Shown here piece after piece: positions 9,320 to 17,415 of a stretch of 64,000 nt of DNA (within the stretch, counting starts at the first letter, position 1; every line of letters begins with the position of its first letter). The notes beneath the pieces are model-generated. The model saw only the letters and a program-made list of their open reading frames with translations. It was not told the DNA's origin and searched no databases. The stretch is from Verrucomicrobiota bacterium (GTDB lineage: Bacteria > Verrucomicrobiota > Verrucomicrobiia > Limisphaerales > JADJPG01), in NCBI GenBank assembly GCA_016713365.1, contig JADJPG010000003.1, forward strand, positions 124,001 through 188,000, written 5' to 3'. The position numbers were made by a program, and so were the translations under genes.

Positions 9320-9808
9320 TCACAGTTTCAACTTGTCCAACGCCGACCAGGCAGACGAAGGCGATTCCGACTTCGCGGCCGCCCCGGGGCCCTTTTCCGG
9401 TTTTTTCTGGGTTTTCGCCAGCCCGCTGCACTCTGGTTTACACAGCGGGTGCTGCGGAAAGGCGAGGACCATATCTTCGCGAATATAAGGCGTCAAGTCC
9501 ACGGAGTCATTAACTGTAGACACTTTGTCATCCCCTTCCGTGGGGAGATGGCAGGCCCAATCCTTCAGTTCAATGGTGTATTGAAACGGCTTCAAGCAGC
9601 GCACGCACTCGCAATCGAGCACCAGCGTCAGCCTGCCCTGCACCAGGATCGCCGTGTCGAGCTCCTGAGCCTCAAGGTCATAGGACAAAGGCTGGTTGAC
9701 CTTGATAACTTCATCGAGGGTTTCCAGTTCCAGCTCCGCCACGGGCAATTCTCCCTCGAGACGGAGCGATTTATCTTCGAGATGACGCAGGTTAAACGTA
9801 AGTGGCAT
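9320..9808 (-). CDS. yceD: YceD/DUF177 family protein
   Basis: The YceD family is almost always encoded just before rpmF and has been linked to 23S rRNA maturation and ribosome accumulation. The start at 9808 (MPLTFNLRHLEDKSLRLEG) gives 162 residues. The paired cysteines typical of the family are seen in CECVRCLKPF and in CKPECSGL. The C-terminal tail is charged and low-complexity (PEKGPGAAAKSES). The start lies inside a longer open frame and was chosen because family similarity begins there. Confidence 0.88.
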   Translation of the reverse strand: MPLTFNLRHLEDKSLRLEGELPVAELELETLDEVIKVNQPLSYDLEAQELDTAILVQGRLTLVLDCECVRCLKPFQYTIELKDWACHLPTEGDDKVSTVNDSVDLTPYIREDMVLAFPQHPLCKPECSGLAKTQKKPEKGPGAAAKSESPSSAWSALDKLKL

Positions 9809-9821
9809 GGCGCAAACTGGG

Positions 9822-10316
9822 TTAAGGGTTCTTGGGCTGCGACGCAATCTTCTCGCGCAAGGCGTTCACGACTCTCGCCGGCACAAACGAGCTGACGTCG
9901 CCTCCGAGCCGGGCAATCTCCTTCACGATGCGCGAGCTCAGGAAGGTATAGGTGTCTTTCGGCATCATGAAGATGGTCTCCACGCGCTCGTTCAGCTTGC
10001 GATTCATCAGCGCGAGCTGGAACTCGAACTCGAAGTCCGAAACCGCCCGCAAACCGCGGATCACCGCCTGACCGCCGCGCTGTTCGACGTAGTCCACCAG
10101 CAACCCGTCAAACGTGTCCGCAGTCACATTGGCCTGACCCTTTATCGAATCGCGCACCAGCGCGAGGCGTTCATCTAGGCTGAACAACGGTCCCTTTCCT
10201 TCGTTCTTGGCGACGGCCACGATGACATGATCGAACAGCTTGGCCGCACGATGCACGATATCGAGATGGCCATTGGTGAATGGATCGAAGCTTCCGGGAT
10301 AAATCACCGTTCGCAT
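9822..10316 (-). CDS. coaD: Phosphopantetheine adenylyltransferase
   Basis: Catalyses the fourth step of CoA synthesis, joining ATP and 4'-phosphopantetheine to give dephospho-CoA. The 164-residue protein shows the nucleotidyltransferase signature YPGSFDPFTNGHLD (HxGH-type, His17), the RGLRAVSDFEFEFQ substrate loop and the SSRIVKEIA motif. It is the first gene of the lipid/ribosome run on the minus strand and ends 13 bases before the chosen yceD start. Confidence 0.97.
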   Translation of the reverse strand: MRTVIYPGSFDPFTNGHLDIVHRAAKLFDHVIVAVAKNEGKGPLFSLDERLALVRDSIKGQANVTADTFDGLLVDYVEQRGGQAVIRGLRAVSDFEFEFQLALMNRKLNERVETIFMMPKDTYTFLSSRIVKEIARLGGDVSSFVPARVVNALREKIASQPKNP

Positions 10317-10382
10317 GGAGGGAGACTAGCAGCCGGCGCCGGGAAGCCCACGCAAAAAAAGCAGCTCGAATCTGAGGCAGGT

Positions 10383-11876
10383 TCAGTTCGCCCGAGCGGG
10401 AGCCGCCAAACGTTCAGCGATCTCCTTGAGGTAAGAATGCGGAATCGGGTTCACCTTCGCGTCCGCCATGAGCGAGCGCGACTTTTCCAGCCACTGCTTC
10501 GCCACATCGTAGTTCGAGATTTGAAAGTAATGCCAGCCGAGGTAGGCCGCGGTGTAATACCCGTTCGGATCGAGCGCTTCCGCCTTCTTGAAACTCGCCG
10601 CAGCCTCATCATGCTTTCCGAGCCAGTCCAGCGCACGACCCTTTCCGATCCAGCCATGCGGGTCGTACGGATTCAACTGTGCGCCTCGCTCGAACCACTG
10701 GATCGCCTGCCCGGCGAGTTCCTTGTAACCGTCTGCGCCCTGCAGGCTGCGTTCCAGATAGACCCCTCCCAGCGCGACCGACGTTTCGAAATTCTTCCCC
10801 TCCACCGAATGAGCCTGTTGCAAGGCGGCAAGCTGCGCATCGGAATTGGATTCGGCGCGGAGGCTCTTCGCAAGCGCAGTAGTTTCGACCGTCCGACGCC
10901 AGCTCTGCATTCCCAAGTAACCCAGCGCCGCCAGCAAAAAAATCGTGATAGGAATGCGCAGCGGGAGGCGGACCGTATGCCAGCTTGCTTCACCGGCAAA
11001 CCGGTAGTGACTCGAGACGACCGCAAACAACGTCACCGCCAGCATCGCGTTCGCCGGGATGTGCATGTTGAAATCGAAAAACGAATGCACAAGGATGGCG
11101 ACGAGCCCGATCGAACCCGCTGCCACAAACGCCGCCTTGTTGCTGCGCTTGGCGCCAAGATCGCTCTGGGAACGTTGAACGTATTTCCACACGCGCGCGA
11201 CCTGCCAGCCGAGCAATGCCCAGCAGCTGAGGACAAGCGCAGCGCCAGCCAGCCCCCAGTCGACCAGAGTGTTCAGGTAATCGTTATGCACCCGCTCTGG
11301 GCGTGCCTGCAACGCCGGTTCCGCCGGTCGGTAGGCACGAACGCGCGTGTCGAAATGATTCAGCCCGACGCCGAAAAGAGCGTGTTCCTTCCACATCGCG
11401 AAGGCGGGTTTCCAGAGCTGAAAGCGGACGTCCTCCACCTGCTTTGCGATGTCGATTCGCTCGCGGCGCTCCGGTCCGATGTCAGCTTTCCAGTAGAAGC
11501 CTCCAAGAATCGCCAGCGCGGCGACCATGACGATCAAACCGCGCTGCCAATAGTCCCGCTGCCGCAGAAGCCACAGGGCGACCAACGCAAGCGCCACTGA
11601 CGTCGCGAGCAATCCGCCACGCGACACGGTGACAGCAATGCCCGCGAGAATCACCACCGTGGCGTAGCCGAGGAAGATTTTCATCATCGCCTCGAAACGC
11701 CCGGTCAGCGTGAAGGCAATCGAGAGCGGGAGAATCATCTCGAGATATCCCGCGAGATGATTCGGACAGATGAACGTGCCTGATCCTCGCTTCCGATAGC
11801 CCTCGGGTTTTTCAATGTTCCAGACAAAGTCCGAAGCGGAGATGAACTGGTAGATCGCGTAGAGCGAGATCAGCAT
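10383..11876 (-). CDS. O-antigen ligase-like membrane protein with TPRs, C-terminal part after in-frame stop
   Basis: Several hydrophobic segments are followed by the Wzy_C/WaaL-type region (SRGGLLATS, then FGVGLNHFDTRVRAYRP and RVHNDYLNTLVDWGLAG), more membrane segments, and C-terminal TPRs (roughly residues 340-480, with WFERGAQLNPYDPHGWIGKG). O-antigen ligases and Wzy polymerases act on lipid-linked glycans at the outer face of the inner membrane. The N-terminal membrane segments are encoded in the same frame upstream (11904-12275), separated only by a TGA at 11904-11906. A methionine at 11876 may be a secondary start but is not the natural one. Confidence 0.75.
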   Translation of the reverse strand: MLISLYAIYQFISASDFVWNIEKPEGYRKRGSGTFICPNHLAGYLEMILPLSIAFTLTGRFEAMMKIFLGYATVVILAGIAVTVSRGGLLATSVALALVALWLLRQRDYWQRGLIVMVAALAILGGFYWKADIGPERRERIDIAKQVEDVRFQLWKPAFAMWKEHALFGVGLNHFDTRVRAYRPAEPALQARPERVHNDYLNTLVDWGLAGAALVLSCWALLGWQVARVWKYVQRSQSDLGAKRSNKAAFVAAGSIGLVAILVHSFFDFNMHIPANAMLAVTLFAVVSSHYRFAGEASWHTVRLPLRIPITIFLLAALGYLGMQSWRRTVETTALAKSLRAESNSDAQLAALQQAHSVEGKNFETSVALGGVYLERSLQGADGYKELAGQAIQWFERGAQLNPYDPHGWIGKGRALDWLGKHDEAAASFKKAEALDPNGYYTAAYLGWHYFQISNYDVAKQWLEKSRSLMADAKVNPIPHSYLKEIAERLAAPARAN

Positions 11877-11903
11877 GCCCGTGAAAATCAGGACGACACC
11901 GAT

Positions 11904-12275
11904 TCATTGCGTCATCTCCTGACGGTGAAGATTGTTCACGATCGCAAAGTAAAGGACACCGTACACCAGCACCTTTACCAGCTCCTGCCGCGCGAGAAAC
12001 TCAACCTCCGAAGTGAAATACCTGCCCACAGCATAACCAAGAAACGCCAGAACCGCCCACGAGGCCGGAGGCCAGAGCAATCGATGTTTGGAGTTGAGGT
12101 AGAACCTCGCCAACCACAGTGCGATTACCCCAACCGTGATCCACTGGACCACTACGAAGAAGTCGAAGCCCGCCTGGGGAACGCCGCCGAAGGCCAGCGG
12201 CGAATACACCAGGACCGCGAGCACCAATCCTAAAATTCCGTGTTCACACCAGCGGTCCAGTTGCTCGTGTCGCAT
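11904..12275 (-). CDS. N-terminal part of the interrupted O-antigen ligase-like protein
   Basis: 123 residues with three or four hydrophobic helices (HGILGLVLAVLVYSPLAFGG, WITVGVIALWLARFYL, WAVLAFLGYAVGRYF). A good ribosome-binding site (GAGGAG) lies about 8 bases before the ATG at 12275. The frame ends at LHRQEMTQ-stop and continues in the same frame as IGVVLIFTGMLISLYAIYQF. One base change, TGG to TGA, would explain the break. Without the second half this is only a membrane stub. leuC ends 70 bases upstream on the same strand. Confidence 0.7.
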   Translation of the reverse strand: MRHEQLDRWCEHGILGLVLAVLVYSPLAFGGVPQAGFDFFVVVQWITVGVIALWLARFYLNSKHRLLWPPASWAVLAFLGYAVGRYFTSEVEFLARQELVKVLVYGVLYFAIVNNLHRQEMTQ

Positions 12276-12345
12276 CGGCGATTCTCCTCAGCTTGCGCTG
12301 CTCCCCATTTTTCTCTCCCTGTGCCTCAGCATTTCAGACGCCGAC

Positions 12346-13713
12346 TCAAACGTCCCGAGGGTCAGTGATTCTGCCGGTCAACGCGCTCGCTGCGACCGTC
12401 GCCGGGCTGGCGAGGAACACCTGGCTTTCCTTGTCGCCCATGCGGCCAGGAAAATTCCGGTTCGTGGCGCTGATGCACTTCAAGCCCGCCTGATTGATGC
12501 GGCCGAAGGTATCCACCGGCCCGCCCAAGCACGCCGCGCAGCCGGCATTCTCCGTCATGCGCACACCCGCGTCCTCGAGAATCTGCCAGATCGTCTTGTC
12601 ACCCCAGCGCGTCGACTGGAGGTCGCGCACGATGTCCGGCGTGGCCGGAACGCCAAAGGTATCGATGACCACCTTCTTGCCGCGCAACACGCGGGCGAAT
12701 TCCACGAAGTCACTCGTCTTGCCGCCCGTGCAGGATCCGACATACGCGCGATCGAGCTTCGTGGCTCCCATGTCCTTCGCCTTCTTGCGCTGGCCGGGAT
12801 CCGGATGGCACGCCACCGTCGGCTCCAGCTTGTCGAGGTCCACAACCAACTCGTAAACGAAGGTCTGCTGCGCATCCGCTTCGACAGGCTCGTAGGACGC
12901 CTTCGTTCCATTCAAACGCGTGCGGGCATCCACGTATTCGGCCGTCCGGGAATCGAACGGGAAAATGCCGTTCTTGCCGCCTGCTTCGATCGCCATGTTC
13001 GCAATCGTCATACGGTCGTCCATCGACAAACTGGCGACGCCAGGGCCATCAAACTGCATCGCCCGATACGTCGCGCCATCGAAACCAATTTCGCCGATGA
13101 CGTGGAGAATCACATCCTTGGCCATCACGCCGGGTTGAAGCTTGCCTTCGAGCCGGAAACGCATCGTCTCCGGGACCTTGATCAGCAACTTGCCCGTGCC
13201 CATGACGAAACCCGCATCCGTGTTACCGATGCCCGTCGCAAATTCATTGAACGCGCCGGCCATACAGGTGTGCGAATCCGTGCCGAAAAGGACCTCGCCC
13301 GGACGGGTGTGGCCTTTGGCCGGCAACGCCGCATGGCAGACGCCCGCGTAGTTGGAGCCATACTGGCGCTTCAAATTGCCCTTGGCCGCGTCGTATTTCC
13401 ACTGCCCGTTTGGATCGTCGATGACGTCGTAAAAGTAAGGGAGATTCTGCTCGCGGGAGAAATCGCGGAGGATGTCGACGTTGCGATTCGACTTCGAATC
13501 AGCAGTGAAGATGTAGTGGTCGGGAATGATGACCACGCGCTCACGATTCCAAACCTTCGCCGTCTTGCCGAACTCGCGCTTGAACACGCCAATCGTCCCC
13601 GGGCCGCACACGTCATGGGTCATGAGAACGTCCGCATTCACCCAGATGTTGTCACCCGCCTGAACGGAAGATTTACCAGCAGCCCGGGCGAGGATCTTTT
13701 CTGTCAAAGTCAT
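12346..13713 (-). CDS. leuC: 3-isopropylmalate dehydratase large subunit (homoaconitase-type family)
   Basis: An aconitase-superfamily [4Fe-4S] enzyme that interconverts 2- and 3-isopropylmalate in leucine synthesis. The cluster ligands appear as C328 in GSCTGGKTSD and C392/C395 in GCAACLGG. FGTDSHTC and RAMQFDGPGVASLSMDDRMTI are family motifs. At 455 residues the length fits. The NADVLMTHDV beginning is of the LeuC/HacA subgroup, so homoaconitase or methylmalate-type activity cannot be excluded. The partner small subunit leuD is not next to it on either side. Confidence 0.88.
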   Translation of the reverse strand: MTLTEKILARAAGKSSVQAGDNIWVNADVLMTHDVCGPGTIGVFKREFGKTAKVWNRERVVIIPDHYIFTADSKSNRNVDILRDFSREQNLPYFYDVIDDPNGQWKYDAAKGNLKRQYGSNYAGVCHAALPAKGHTRPGEVLFGTDSHTCMAGAFNEFATGIGNTDAGFVMGTGKLLIKVPETMRFRLEGKLQPGVMAKDVILHVIGEIGFDGATYRAMQFDGPGVASLSMDDRMTIANMAIEAGGKNGIFPFDSRTAEYVDARTRLNGTKASYEPVEADAQQTFVYELVVDLDKLEPTVACHPDPGQRKKAKDMGATKLDRAYVGSCTGGKTSDFVEFARVLRGKKVVIDTFGVPATPDIVRDLQSTRWGDKTIWQILEDAGVRMTENAGCAACLGGPVDTFGRINQAGLKCISATNRNFPGRMGDKESQVFLASPATVAASALTGRITDPRDV

Positions 13714-13900
13714 GGTCGGGAATCATTAGCGGACTTCAATCCCTGCTGCAACTCTTGAAATCGCCAGACGCCTTGTCTGAGGAACGGCCTCAACTTTAAT
13801 CGCTCCAAAGAGTCACACTGATCGGTACAGATTGGAGAAGGTCCTCCCTTCTCCTGGATTCGCTTGATTCCACCCGCCTCAACCAAATCAAAAACAAAAC

Positions 13901-13924
13901 GACCGGAATCTTTCGATTCCGGTC
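13901..13924 (-). terminator. Rho-independent terminator of the small Cys-rich peptide gene
   Basis: On the minus strand GACCGGAATC and GATTCCGGTC form a perfect 10-bp stem with a 4-base loop, followed by a T-rich run (GTTTTGTTTTTG). It lies 35 bases after the end of the 62-residue gene. The rest of the gap up to leuC (13714-13900) shows no clear feature. Confidence 0.85.
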
Positions 13925-13958
13925 GCGGGTAAATACTCTTACCGAGGTGGAGCGAAGC

Positions 13959-14147
13959 TTACTTCTTCTCTTCTTTCTTCGGGTTGCACTTTTCGCAGGT
14001 CTTGCCGTCTTTCTTGGCCTTCACGCAGCAGGCGTGGGCGCAGTCTTTGCCGGCGGCCTTGGCCTTGTCGCAGCAGGATTCAGCGGACGCGAAGGAGATG
14101 CTGCCGAGGAGAACGACAGCAGCGATGATTGCACTGATGGACTTCAT
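13959..14147 (-). CDS. Small exported cysteine-rich peptide (62 aa)
   Basis: A signal peptide (MKSISAIIAAVVLLGSISFA) is followed by a mature part of about 40 residues. That part has seven cysteines (SCCDKAK, DCAHACCVKAK, TCEKC) and a lysine/glutamate tail. A ribosome-binding-like AAGGCAAAT precedes the ATG. The gene has its own promoter and terminator, so it is a genuine single-gene unit. Paired CC and CxxC motifs suggest metal binding or disulfides outside the cytoplasm, but I do not recognise a characterised family. Confidence 0.8.
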   Translation of the reverse strand: MKSISAIIAAVVLLGSISFASAESCCDKAKAAGKDCAHACCVKAKKDGKTCEKCNPKKEEKK

Positions 14148-14259
14148 TTTATTTGCCTTTCATTGCCGCCTGACTCTGGCGGCGATTTTGTTGGTTGATT
14201 GCCCCGGCCCATCCCCAAAGCGACTCAGCTTCGGCGACGGGTGGTTCAATTACCCGGTT

Positions 14260-14287
14260 ACTATATTGGGTGACAGCGGGTTGACAA
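14260..14287 (-). promoter_or_regulatory. Sigma70-like promoter for the small Cys-rich peptide
   Basis: Read on the minus strand: TTGTCA (14287-14282), a 16-base spacer, then TATAGT (14265-14260). Each box matches the consensus at five of six positions. The expected start site near 14253 gives a leader of about 105 bases. The remaining gap up to the CbiX gene (14290-14508) shows nothing else convincing. Confidence 0.6.
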
Positions 14288-14508
14288 TACCGTTGTGGCA
14301 TCGTTTTCCGACCGCCCGCAACCGCCCAGCAATGCTTATTACGTCGCAAAACCGAAATCGGTTACATGCGATTTGAAGTTTTGATGAAGTTCCTTATTCA
14401 GCCAGCTTGTGGCGCCCCCCTTCCAGACCGTTCTCCGGCAGAATCCGCGCTCGTCTGTTACGCTTTCACCTGCCCAAACTTGCCGCCCTCGACTCCCCAC
14501 GCTAATCA

Positions 14509-15366
14509 TTGCCGGTGTTGAACAACGACCTATCCGATGCCGCGCTGGTGCTGGTCGGCCACGGCTCCACGCTGAACGCCGAGTCCGCCGCGCCGACCTA
14601 CCAGCACGCCGATGAACTTCGCCGCAGAAAGATCTTCGCGCAGGTCGTGGAATGCTTCTGGAAGGTCGAACCTGCCATCTGCGGCGTTCTGCGCGGCGTG
14701 TTCGCCCCGAGGGTGTTCATTGTCCCGCTGTTTATCAGCGACGGCTATTTCACCGAAGAAGTCATCCCGCGCGAACTCGGCTTCTGCGCCAAGGGCCAGA
14801 AGGATTTTCCCCGGACCCAACAACGCGGCTCGCAGACCCTGCATTACTGCGGCCCGGTCGGCACGCACGACAGCATGACGGCCGTGCTGCTCGCGCGCGC
14901 CCGGGAAGTCGTCGAGAAACATCCCTTCCCCCGCGCGCCGCGGCCGGACGAATCCACGCTCTTCATCGCCGGTCACGGCACCGGGAACAATGAGAATTCC
15001 CGCAAGGCCATCGAACGTCAGGTAGAGCTCATCCGCGCCCAGAACATTTACGCGGGCGTCCATCCCATCTTCATGGAGGAGGAACCGCGCATCGCCGATT
15101 GCTACACGATGGCGCAGACGAAGAACATCGTGATGGTCCCGTTCTTCATCAGCGATGGACTGCACTCTTTTGAAGACATCCCGATGATGCTCGGCGAACC
15201 CGCGCGCATCGTTCAGGAACGCTACAAGAGCGGACAGCCCACGTGGCGCAATCCCACCGAGAAGCACGACAAACGCGTGTGGTACTCTGCGAGCATTGGC
15301 AACGAACCGCACATCGCGGACGTCATTCTGGAACGCGTTCGCGAGCGAGCAGGAGACGTCGCCTAA
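14509..15366 (+). CDS. CbiX-type chelatase with two CbiX domains
   Basis: Sirohydrochlorin chelatases insert Co2+ or Fe2+ into sirohydrochlorin for cobalamin or siroheme. Two tandem half-domains are visible: the first begins ALVLVGHGST with VFIVPLFISDGYF, the second begins LFIAGHGTGNN with IVMVPFFISDGLH. Each carries the metal-site histidine of the (V/A)GHG motif. This resembles the long, fused CbiX form. The N-terminus is uncertain (TTG at 14509, GTG at 14515 or TTG at 14518). No other tetrapyrrole genes are in the window, so the metal and pathway are not settled. Confidence 0.8.
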   Translation: MPVLNNDLSDAALVLVGHGSTLNAESAAPTYQHADELRRRKIFAQVVECFWKVEPAICGVLRGVFAPRVFIVPLFISDGYFTEEVIPRELGFCAKGQKDFPRTQQRGSQTLHYCGPVGTHDSMTAVLLARAREVVEKHPFPRAPRPDESTLFIAGHGTGNNENSRKAIERQVELIRAQNIYAGVHPIFMEEEPRIADCYTMAQTKNIVMVPFFISDGLHSFEDIPMMLGEPARIVQERYKSGQPTWRNPTEKHDKRVWYSASIGNEPHIADVILERVRERAGDVA

Positions 15367-15417
15367 GCGATTTATCTCCGAATCCATCGTTTACATCGCG
15401 ACCCCTGAGGATAGCGT

Positions 15418-15945
15418 TTGAGGATGAGCCGACTCTTTATCCTTGGTTCGTTGCTCGGAATCGCAACGCACCTGACGCCTTGCCATGGACAAGGTTTTTC
15501 AGACTGGCACTGGAGCTTTGACCAGCCGACCTACGTCGCCAGCCCGACGGAATCAATCGTCCTCACCGCGACAATCTACGTCGATGCCGACTCGCCGGGA
15601 CCGCTGACGGGTCCCATGTCGGTTTCGTTCAACGGAACGTTGTTTTCCCTCTACGACTTGAGTCCCAATTGGCCCCTCTCCTTTACTGAAGCCAACATCG
15701 CCCCTGGAGAATCCCTGCAATTCGCATTCGGAATTCTCACACCGAAGTCCCCTATTCCGGAAGGCACCTACCAAAACCACCCGGACCAACCTCTCATCGA
15801 ATCTCTCCCGCTTTCAACCCGGCGCATCCCGGATTCGCCGTTGATCATTCAGGTGATCCCTGAACCTTCGACGGTCGCTCTGTTCGCCTGCAGCGCGCTC
15901 GCGCTGATCATTAGTCGACTCAAGCCGAAGATGCGGAAGCTGTGA
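15418..15945 (+). CDS. PEP-CTERM sorting-signal protein
   Basis: A secreted protein of about 175 residues with an N-terminal signal peptide (LFILGSLLGIATHL). Its C-terminus is a classic PEP-CTERM anchor: VIPEPST, a hydrophobic helix (VALFACSALALIIS) and a basic end (RLKPKMRKL). In known systems such proteins are processed by an exosortase (EpsH/XrtA type) and delivered to the envelope or matrix. The middle (WHWSFDQPTYV to GILTPKSPIPEGTYQ) looks beta-rich and has no known enzyme motif. The start is TTG 15418, which has TGAGG 7 bases upstream, or ATG 15424. No exosortase is encoded here. Confidence 0.82.
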   Translation: MRMSRLFILGSLLGIATHLTPCHGQGFSDWHWSFDQPTYVASPTESIVLTATIYVDADSPGPLTGPMSVSFNGTLFSLYDLSPNWPLSFTEANIAPGESLQFAFGILTPKSPIPEGTYQNHPDQPLIESLPLSTRRIPDSPLIIQVIPEPSTVALFACSALALIISRLKPKMRKL

Positions 15946-16046
15946 TTTGAGCCGTCGGCAAGGGACCGTCAGCCACGGAGACACCGTCGAACTTTCCCCG
16001 CCGCTCAGCCCTTGTGCTCCGATGAAACGTCGATAGTATTCGCCCC

Positions 16047-17396
16047 GTGAAAACCACTGCATCGTCCATTCGAACCGCCTTCCTGCCCTCGTGCGTCGCC
16101 GGGCTGGCCTGCTTTCTCGCCACCGGCTCCGTGGCCCAATCCGCCGAAGAACCGGCCGTGGCCCTGCAACAACTCGCCGAAGGCTTTGTCTCGCCAATGA
16201 ATGTCGCCTCGCTCGGAGACGGCTCCGGCCGACTGCTGGTGAACGATCAAGTCGGGACCATTCACCTGGTTCAAAAGGACGGCAAACTCGATGAGAAGCT
16301 GTTCCTCGACCTCCGCGACAAACTCACGAAGCTCAATTCTGGCTTTGACGAACGCGGCCTGCTCGGCCTTGCCCTGCATCCGAGCTTCAAATCCAATCGC
16401 AAACTCTACGTCTACTACAGCGCGCCGCGCAGTTCCACGGCGCCCACGAATTTCGATCACACCAGCCACCTCTCGGAATTCACCGCCGCCGCGGACTTCA
16501 GCAGCGCTGACCCTGCCTCTGAACGGGTGCTGCTGAAGATCGACGAGCCGCAGTTCAATCACAACGGTGGGCGAATTCTCTTCGGGCCCGATGGTTACCT
16601 CTACATCGGCATGGGCGATGGCGGCGGTGCCAACGACAATGAGAAAGGTCACGCGCCGCAGGGCAATGGTCAGGACACCACCACGCTTCTCGGAAAGATT
16701 CTTCGCATCGACGTGAACAAGGGCAACCCTTACGCGATTCCGTCCGACAATCCGTTTGCCGATGGCAAGCAAGGCCGCGCGGAAATCTTCGCCTACGGGA
16801 TGCGTAATCCGTGGGGACTCTCCTTTGACCGTGGCGGCGACCGCGAATTCTTCGTCGCCGATGTCGGTCAAAATCTCTACGAAGAAATCAACATCGTGAC
16901 CAAGGGTGGTAATTACGGCTGGCGCGTGCGCGAATCGCACATCGCCTTCGATCCCACGAAACCGAACGTCCCGCTGGCGGATTCCCCCAAGACCGATGCC
17001 CTCGGCAAACCGTTCATCGAGCCCATCGCCTGGTACAAACATCCCGCTCGCAACAAAATTGACCCGACCCAGATCGAAGGCATCTCCATCACCGGCGGCT
17101 ACGTCTATCGCGGCAAGTCCATCCCAGGGCTCGTTGGTAAATACGTGTTTGCCGACTGGTCCCGCACCTGGGCGCTGCCGGATGGCGTCCTCTTCACCGC
17201 TTCACGCGACGGCAAAGGCAAGAATGCGAAGTGGAACATCGAATCGCTGCCCTTCACCTCAACGACTGGCGAAAAAATTCGCGCTTACATCGTGGCGATG
17301 GGTGAAGACGATCAAGGCGAGCTCTACGTCATGACCAACGGCCGCAACAGCCTCAGCGGCCAGACCGGCAAGGTCTACAAGCTCGTCGCGAAATAA
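16047..17396 (+). CDS. Secreted PQQ-dependent sugar dehydrogenase (GSDH/soluble glucose dehydrogenase type)
   Basis: A GTG start at 16047 gives a signal peptide (AGLACFLATGSVAQSAEEP) and a six-bladed propeller of the glucose/sorbosone dehydrogenase family. Motifs include ERGLLGLALHPSF, NHNGGRILFGPDGYLYIGMG, GKILRIDVNKGNPYAIPSDN, GMRNPWGLSFDR and ADVGQNLYEEI. These supply the PQQ and calcium contacts in the family. It would oxidise sugars or sugar alcohols in the periplasm. It is 449 residues, a normal length. The next gene starts 20 bases after its stop on the same strand, so co-transcription is likely. Confidence 0.88.
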   Translation: MKTTASSIRTAFLPSCVAGLACFLATGSVAQSAEEPAVALQQLAEGFVSPMNVASLGDGSGRLLVNDQVGTIHLVQKDGKLDEKLFLDLRDKLTKLNSGFDERGLLGLALHPSFKSNRKLYVYYSAPRSSTAPTNFDHTSHLSEFTAAADFSSADPASERVLLKIDEPQFNHNGGRILFGPDGYLYIGMGDGGGANDNEKGHAPQGNGQDTTTLLGKILRIDVNKGNPYAIPSDNPFADGKQGRAEIFAYGMRNPWGLSFDRGGDREFFVADVGQNLYEEINIVTKGGNYGWRVRESHIAFDPTKPNVPLADSPKTDALGKPFIEPIAWYKHPARNKIDPTQIEGISITGGYVYRGKSIPGLVGKYVFADWSRTWALPDGVLFTASRDGKGKNAKWNIESLPFTSTTGEKIRAYIVAMGEDDQGELYVMTNGRNSLSGQTGKVYKLVAK

Positions 17397-17415
17397 CTCT
17401 CCACACGCACGCGCC

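Noticed and set aside
11904..11906. TGA recoding to tryptophan or selenocysteine
   Set aside because: Other genes here use TGA as a normal stop (for example the desulfurase neighbour at 4556-4558 and skp). No SECIS-like structure was recognised. A single point change or error is simpler.
12346..13713. Leucine operon
   Set aside because: Only leuC is present. The neighbours are a polysaccharide gene and a small peptide gene; no leuA, leuB or leuD was found.
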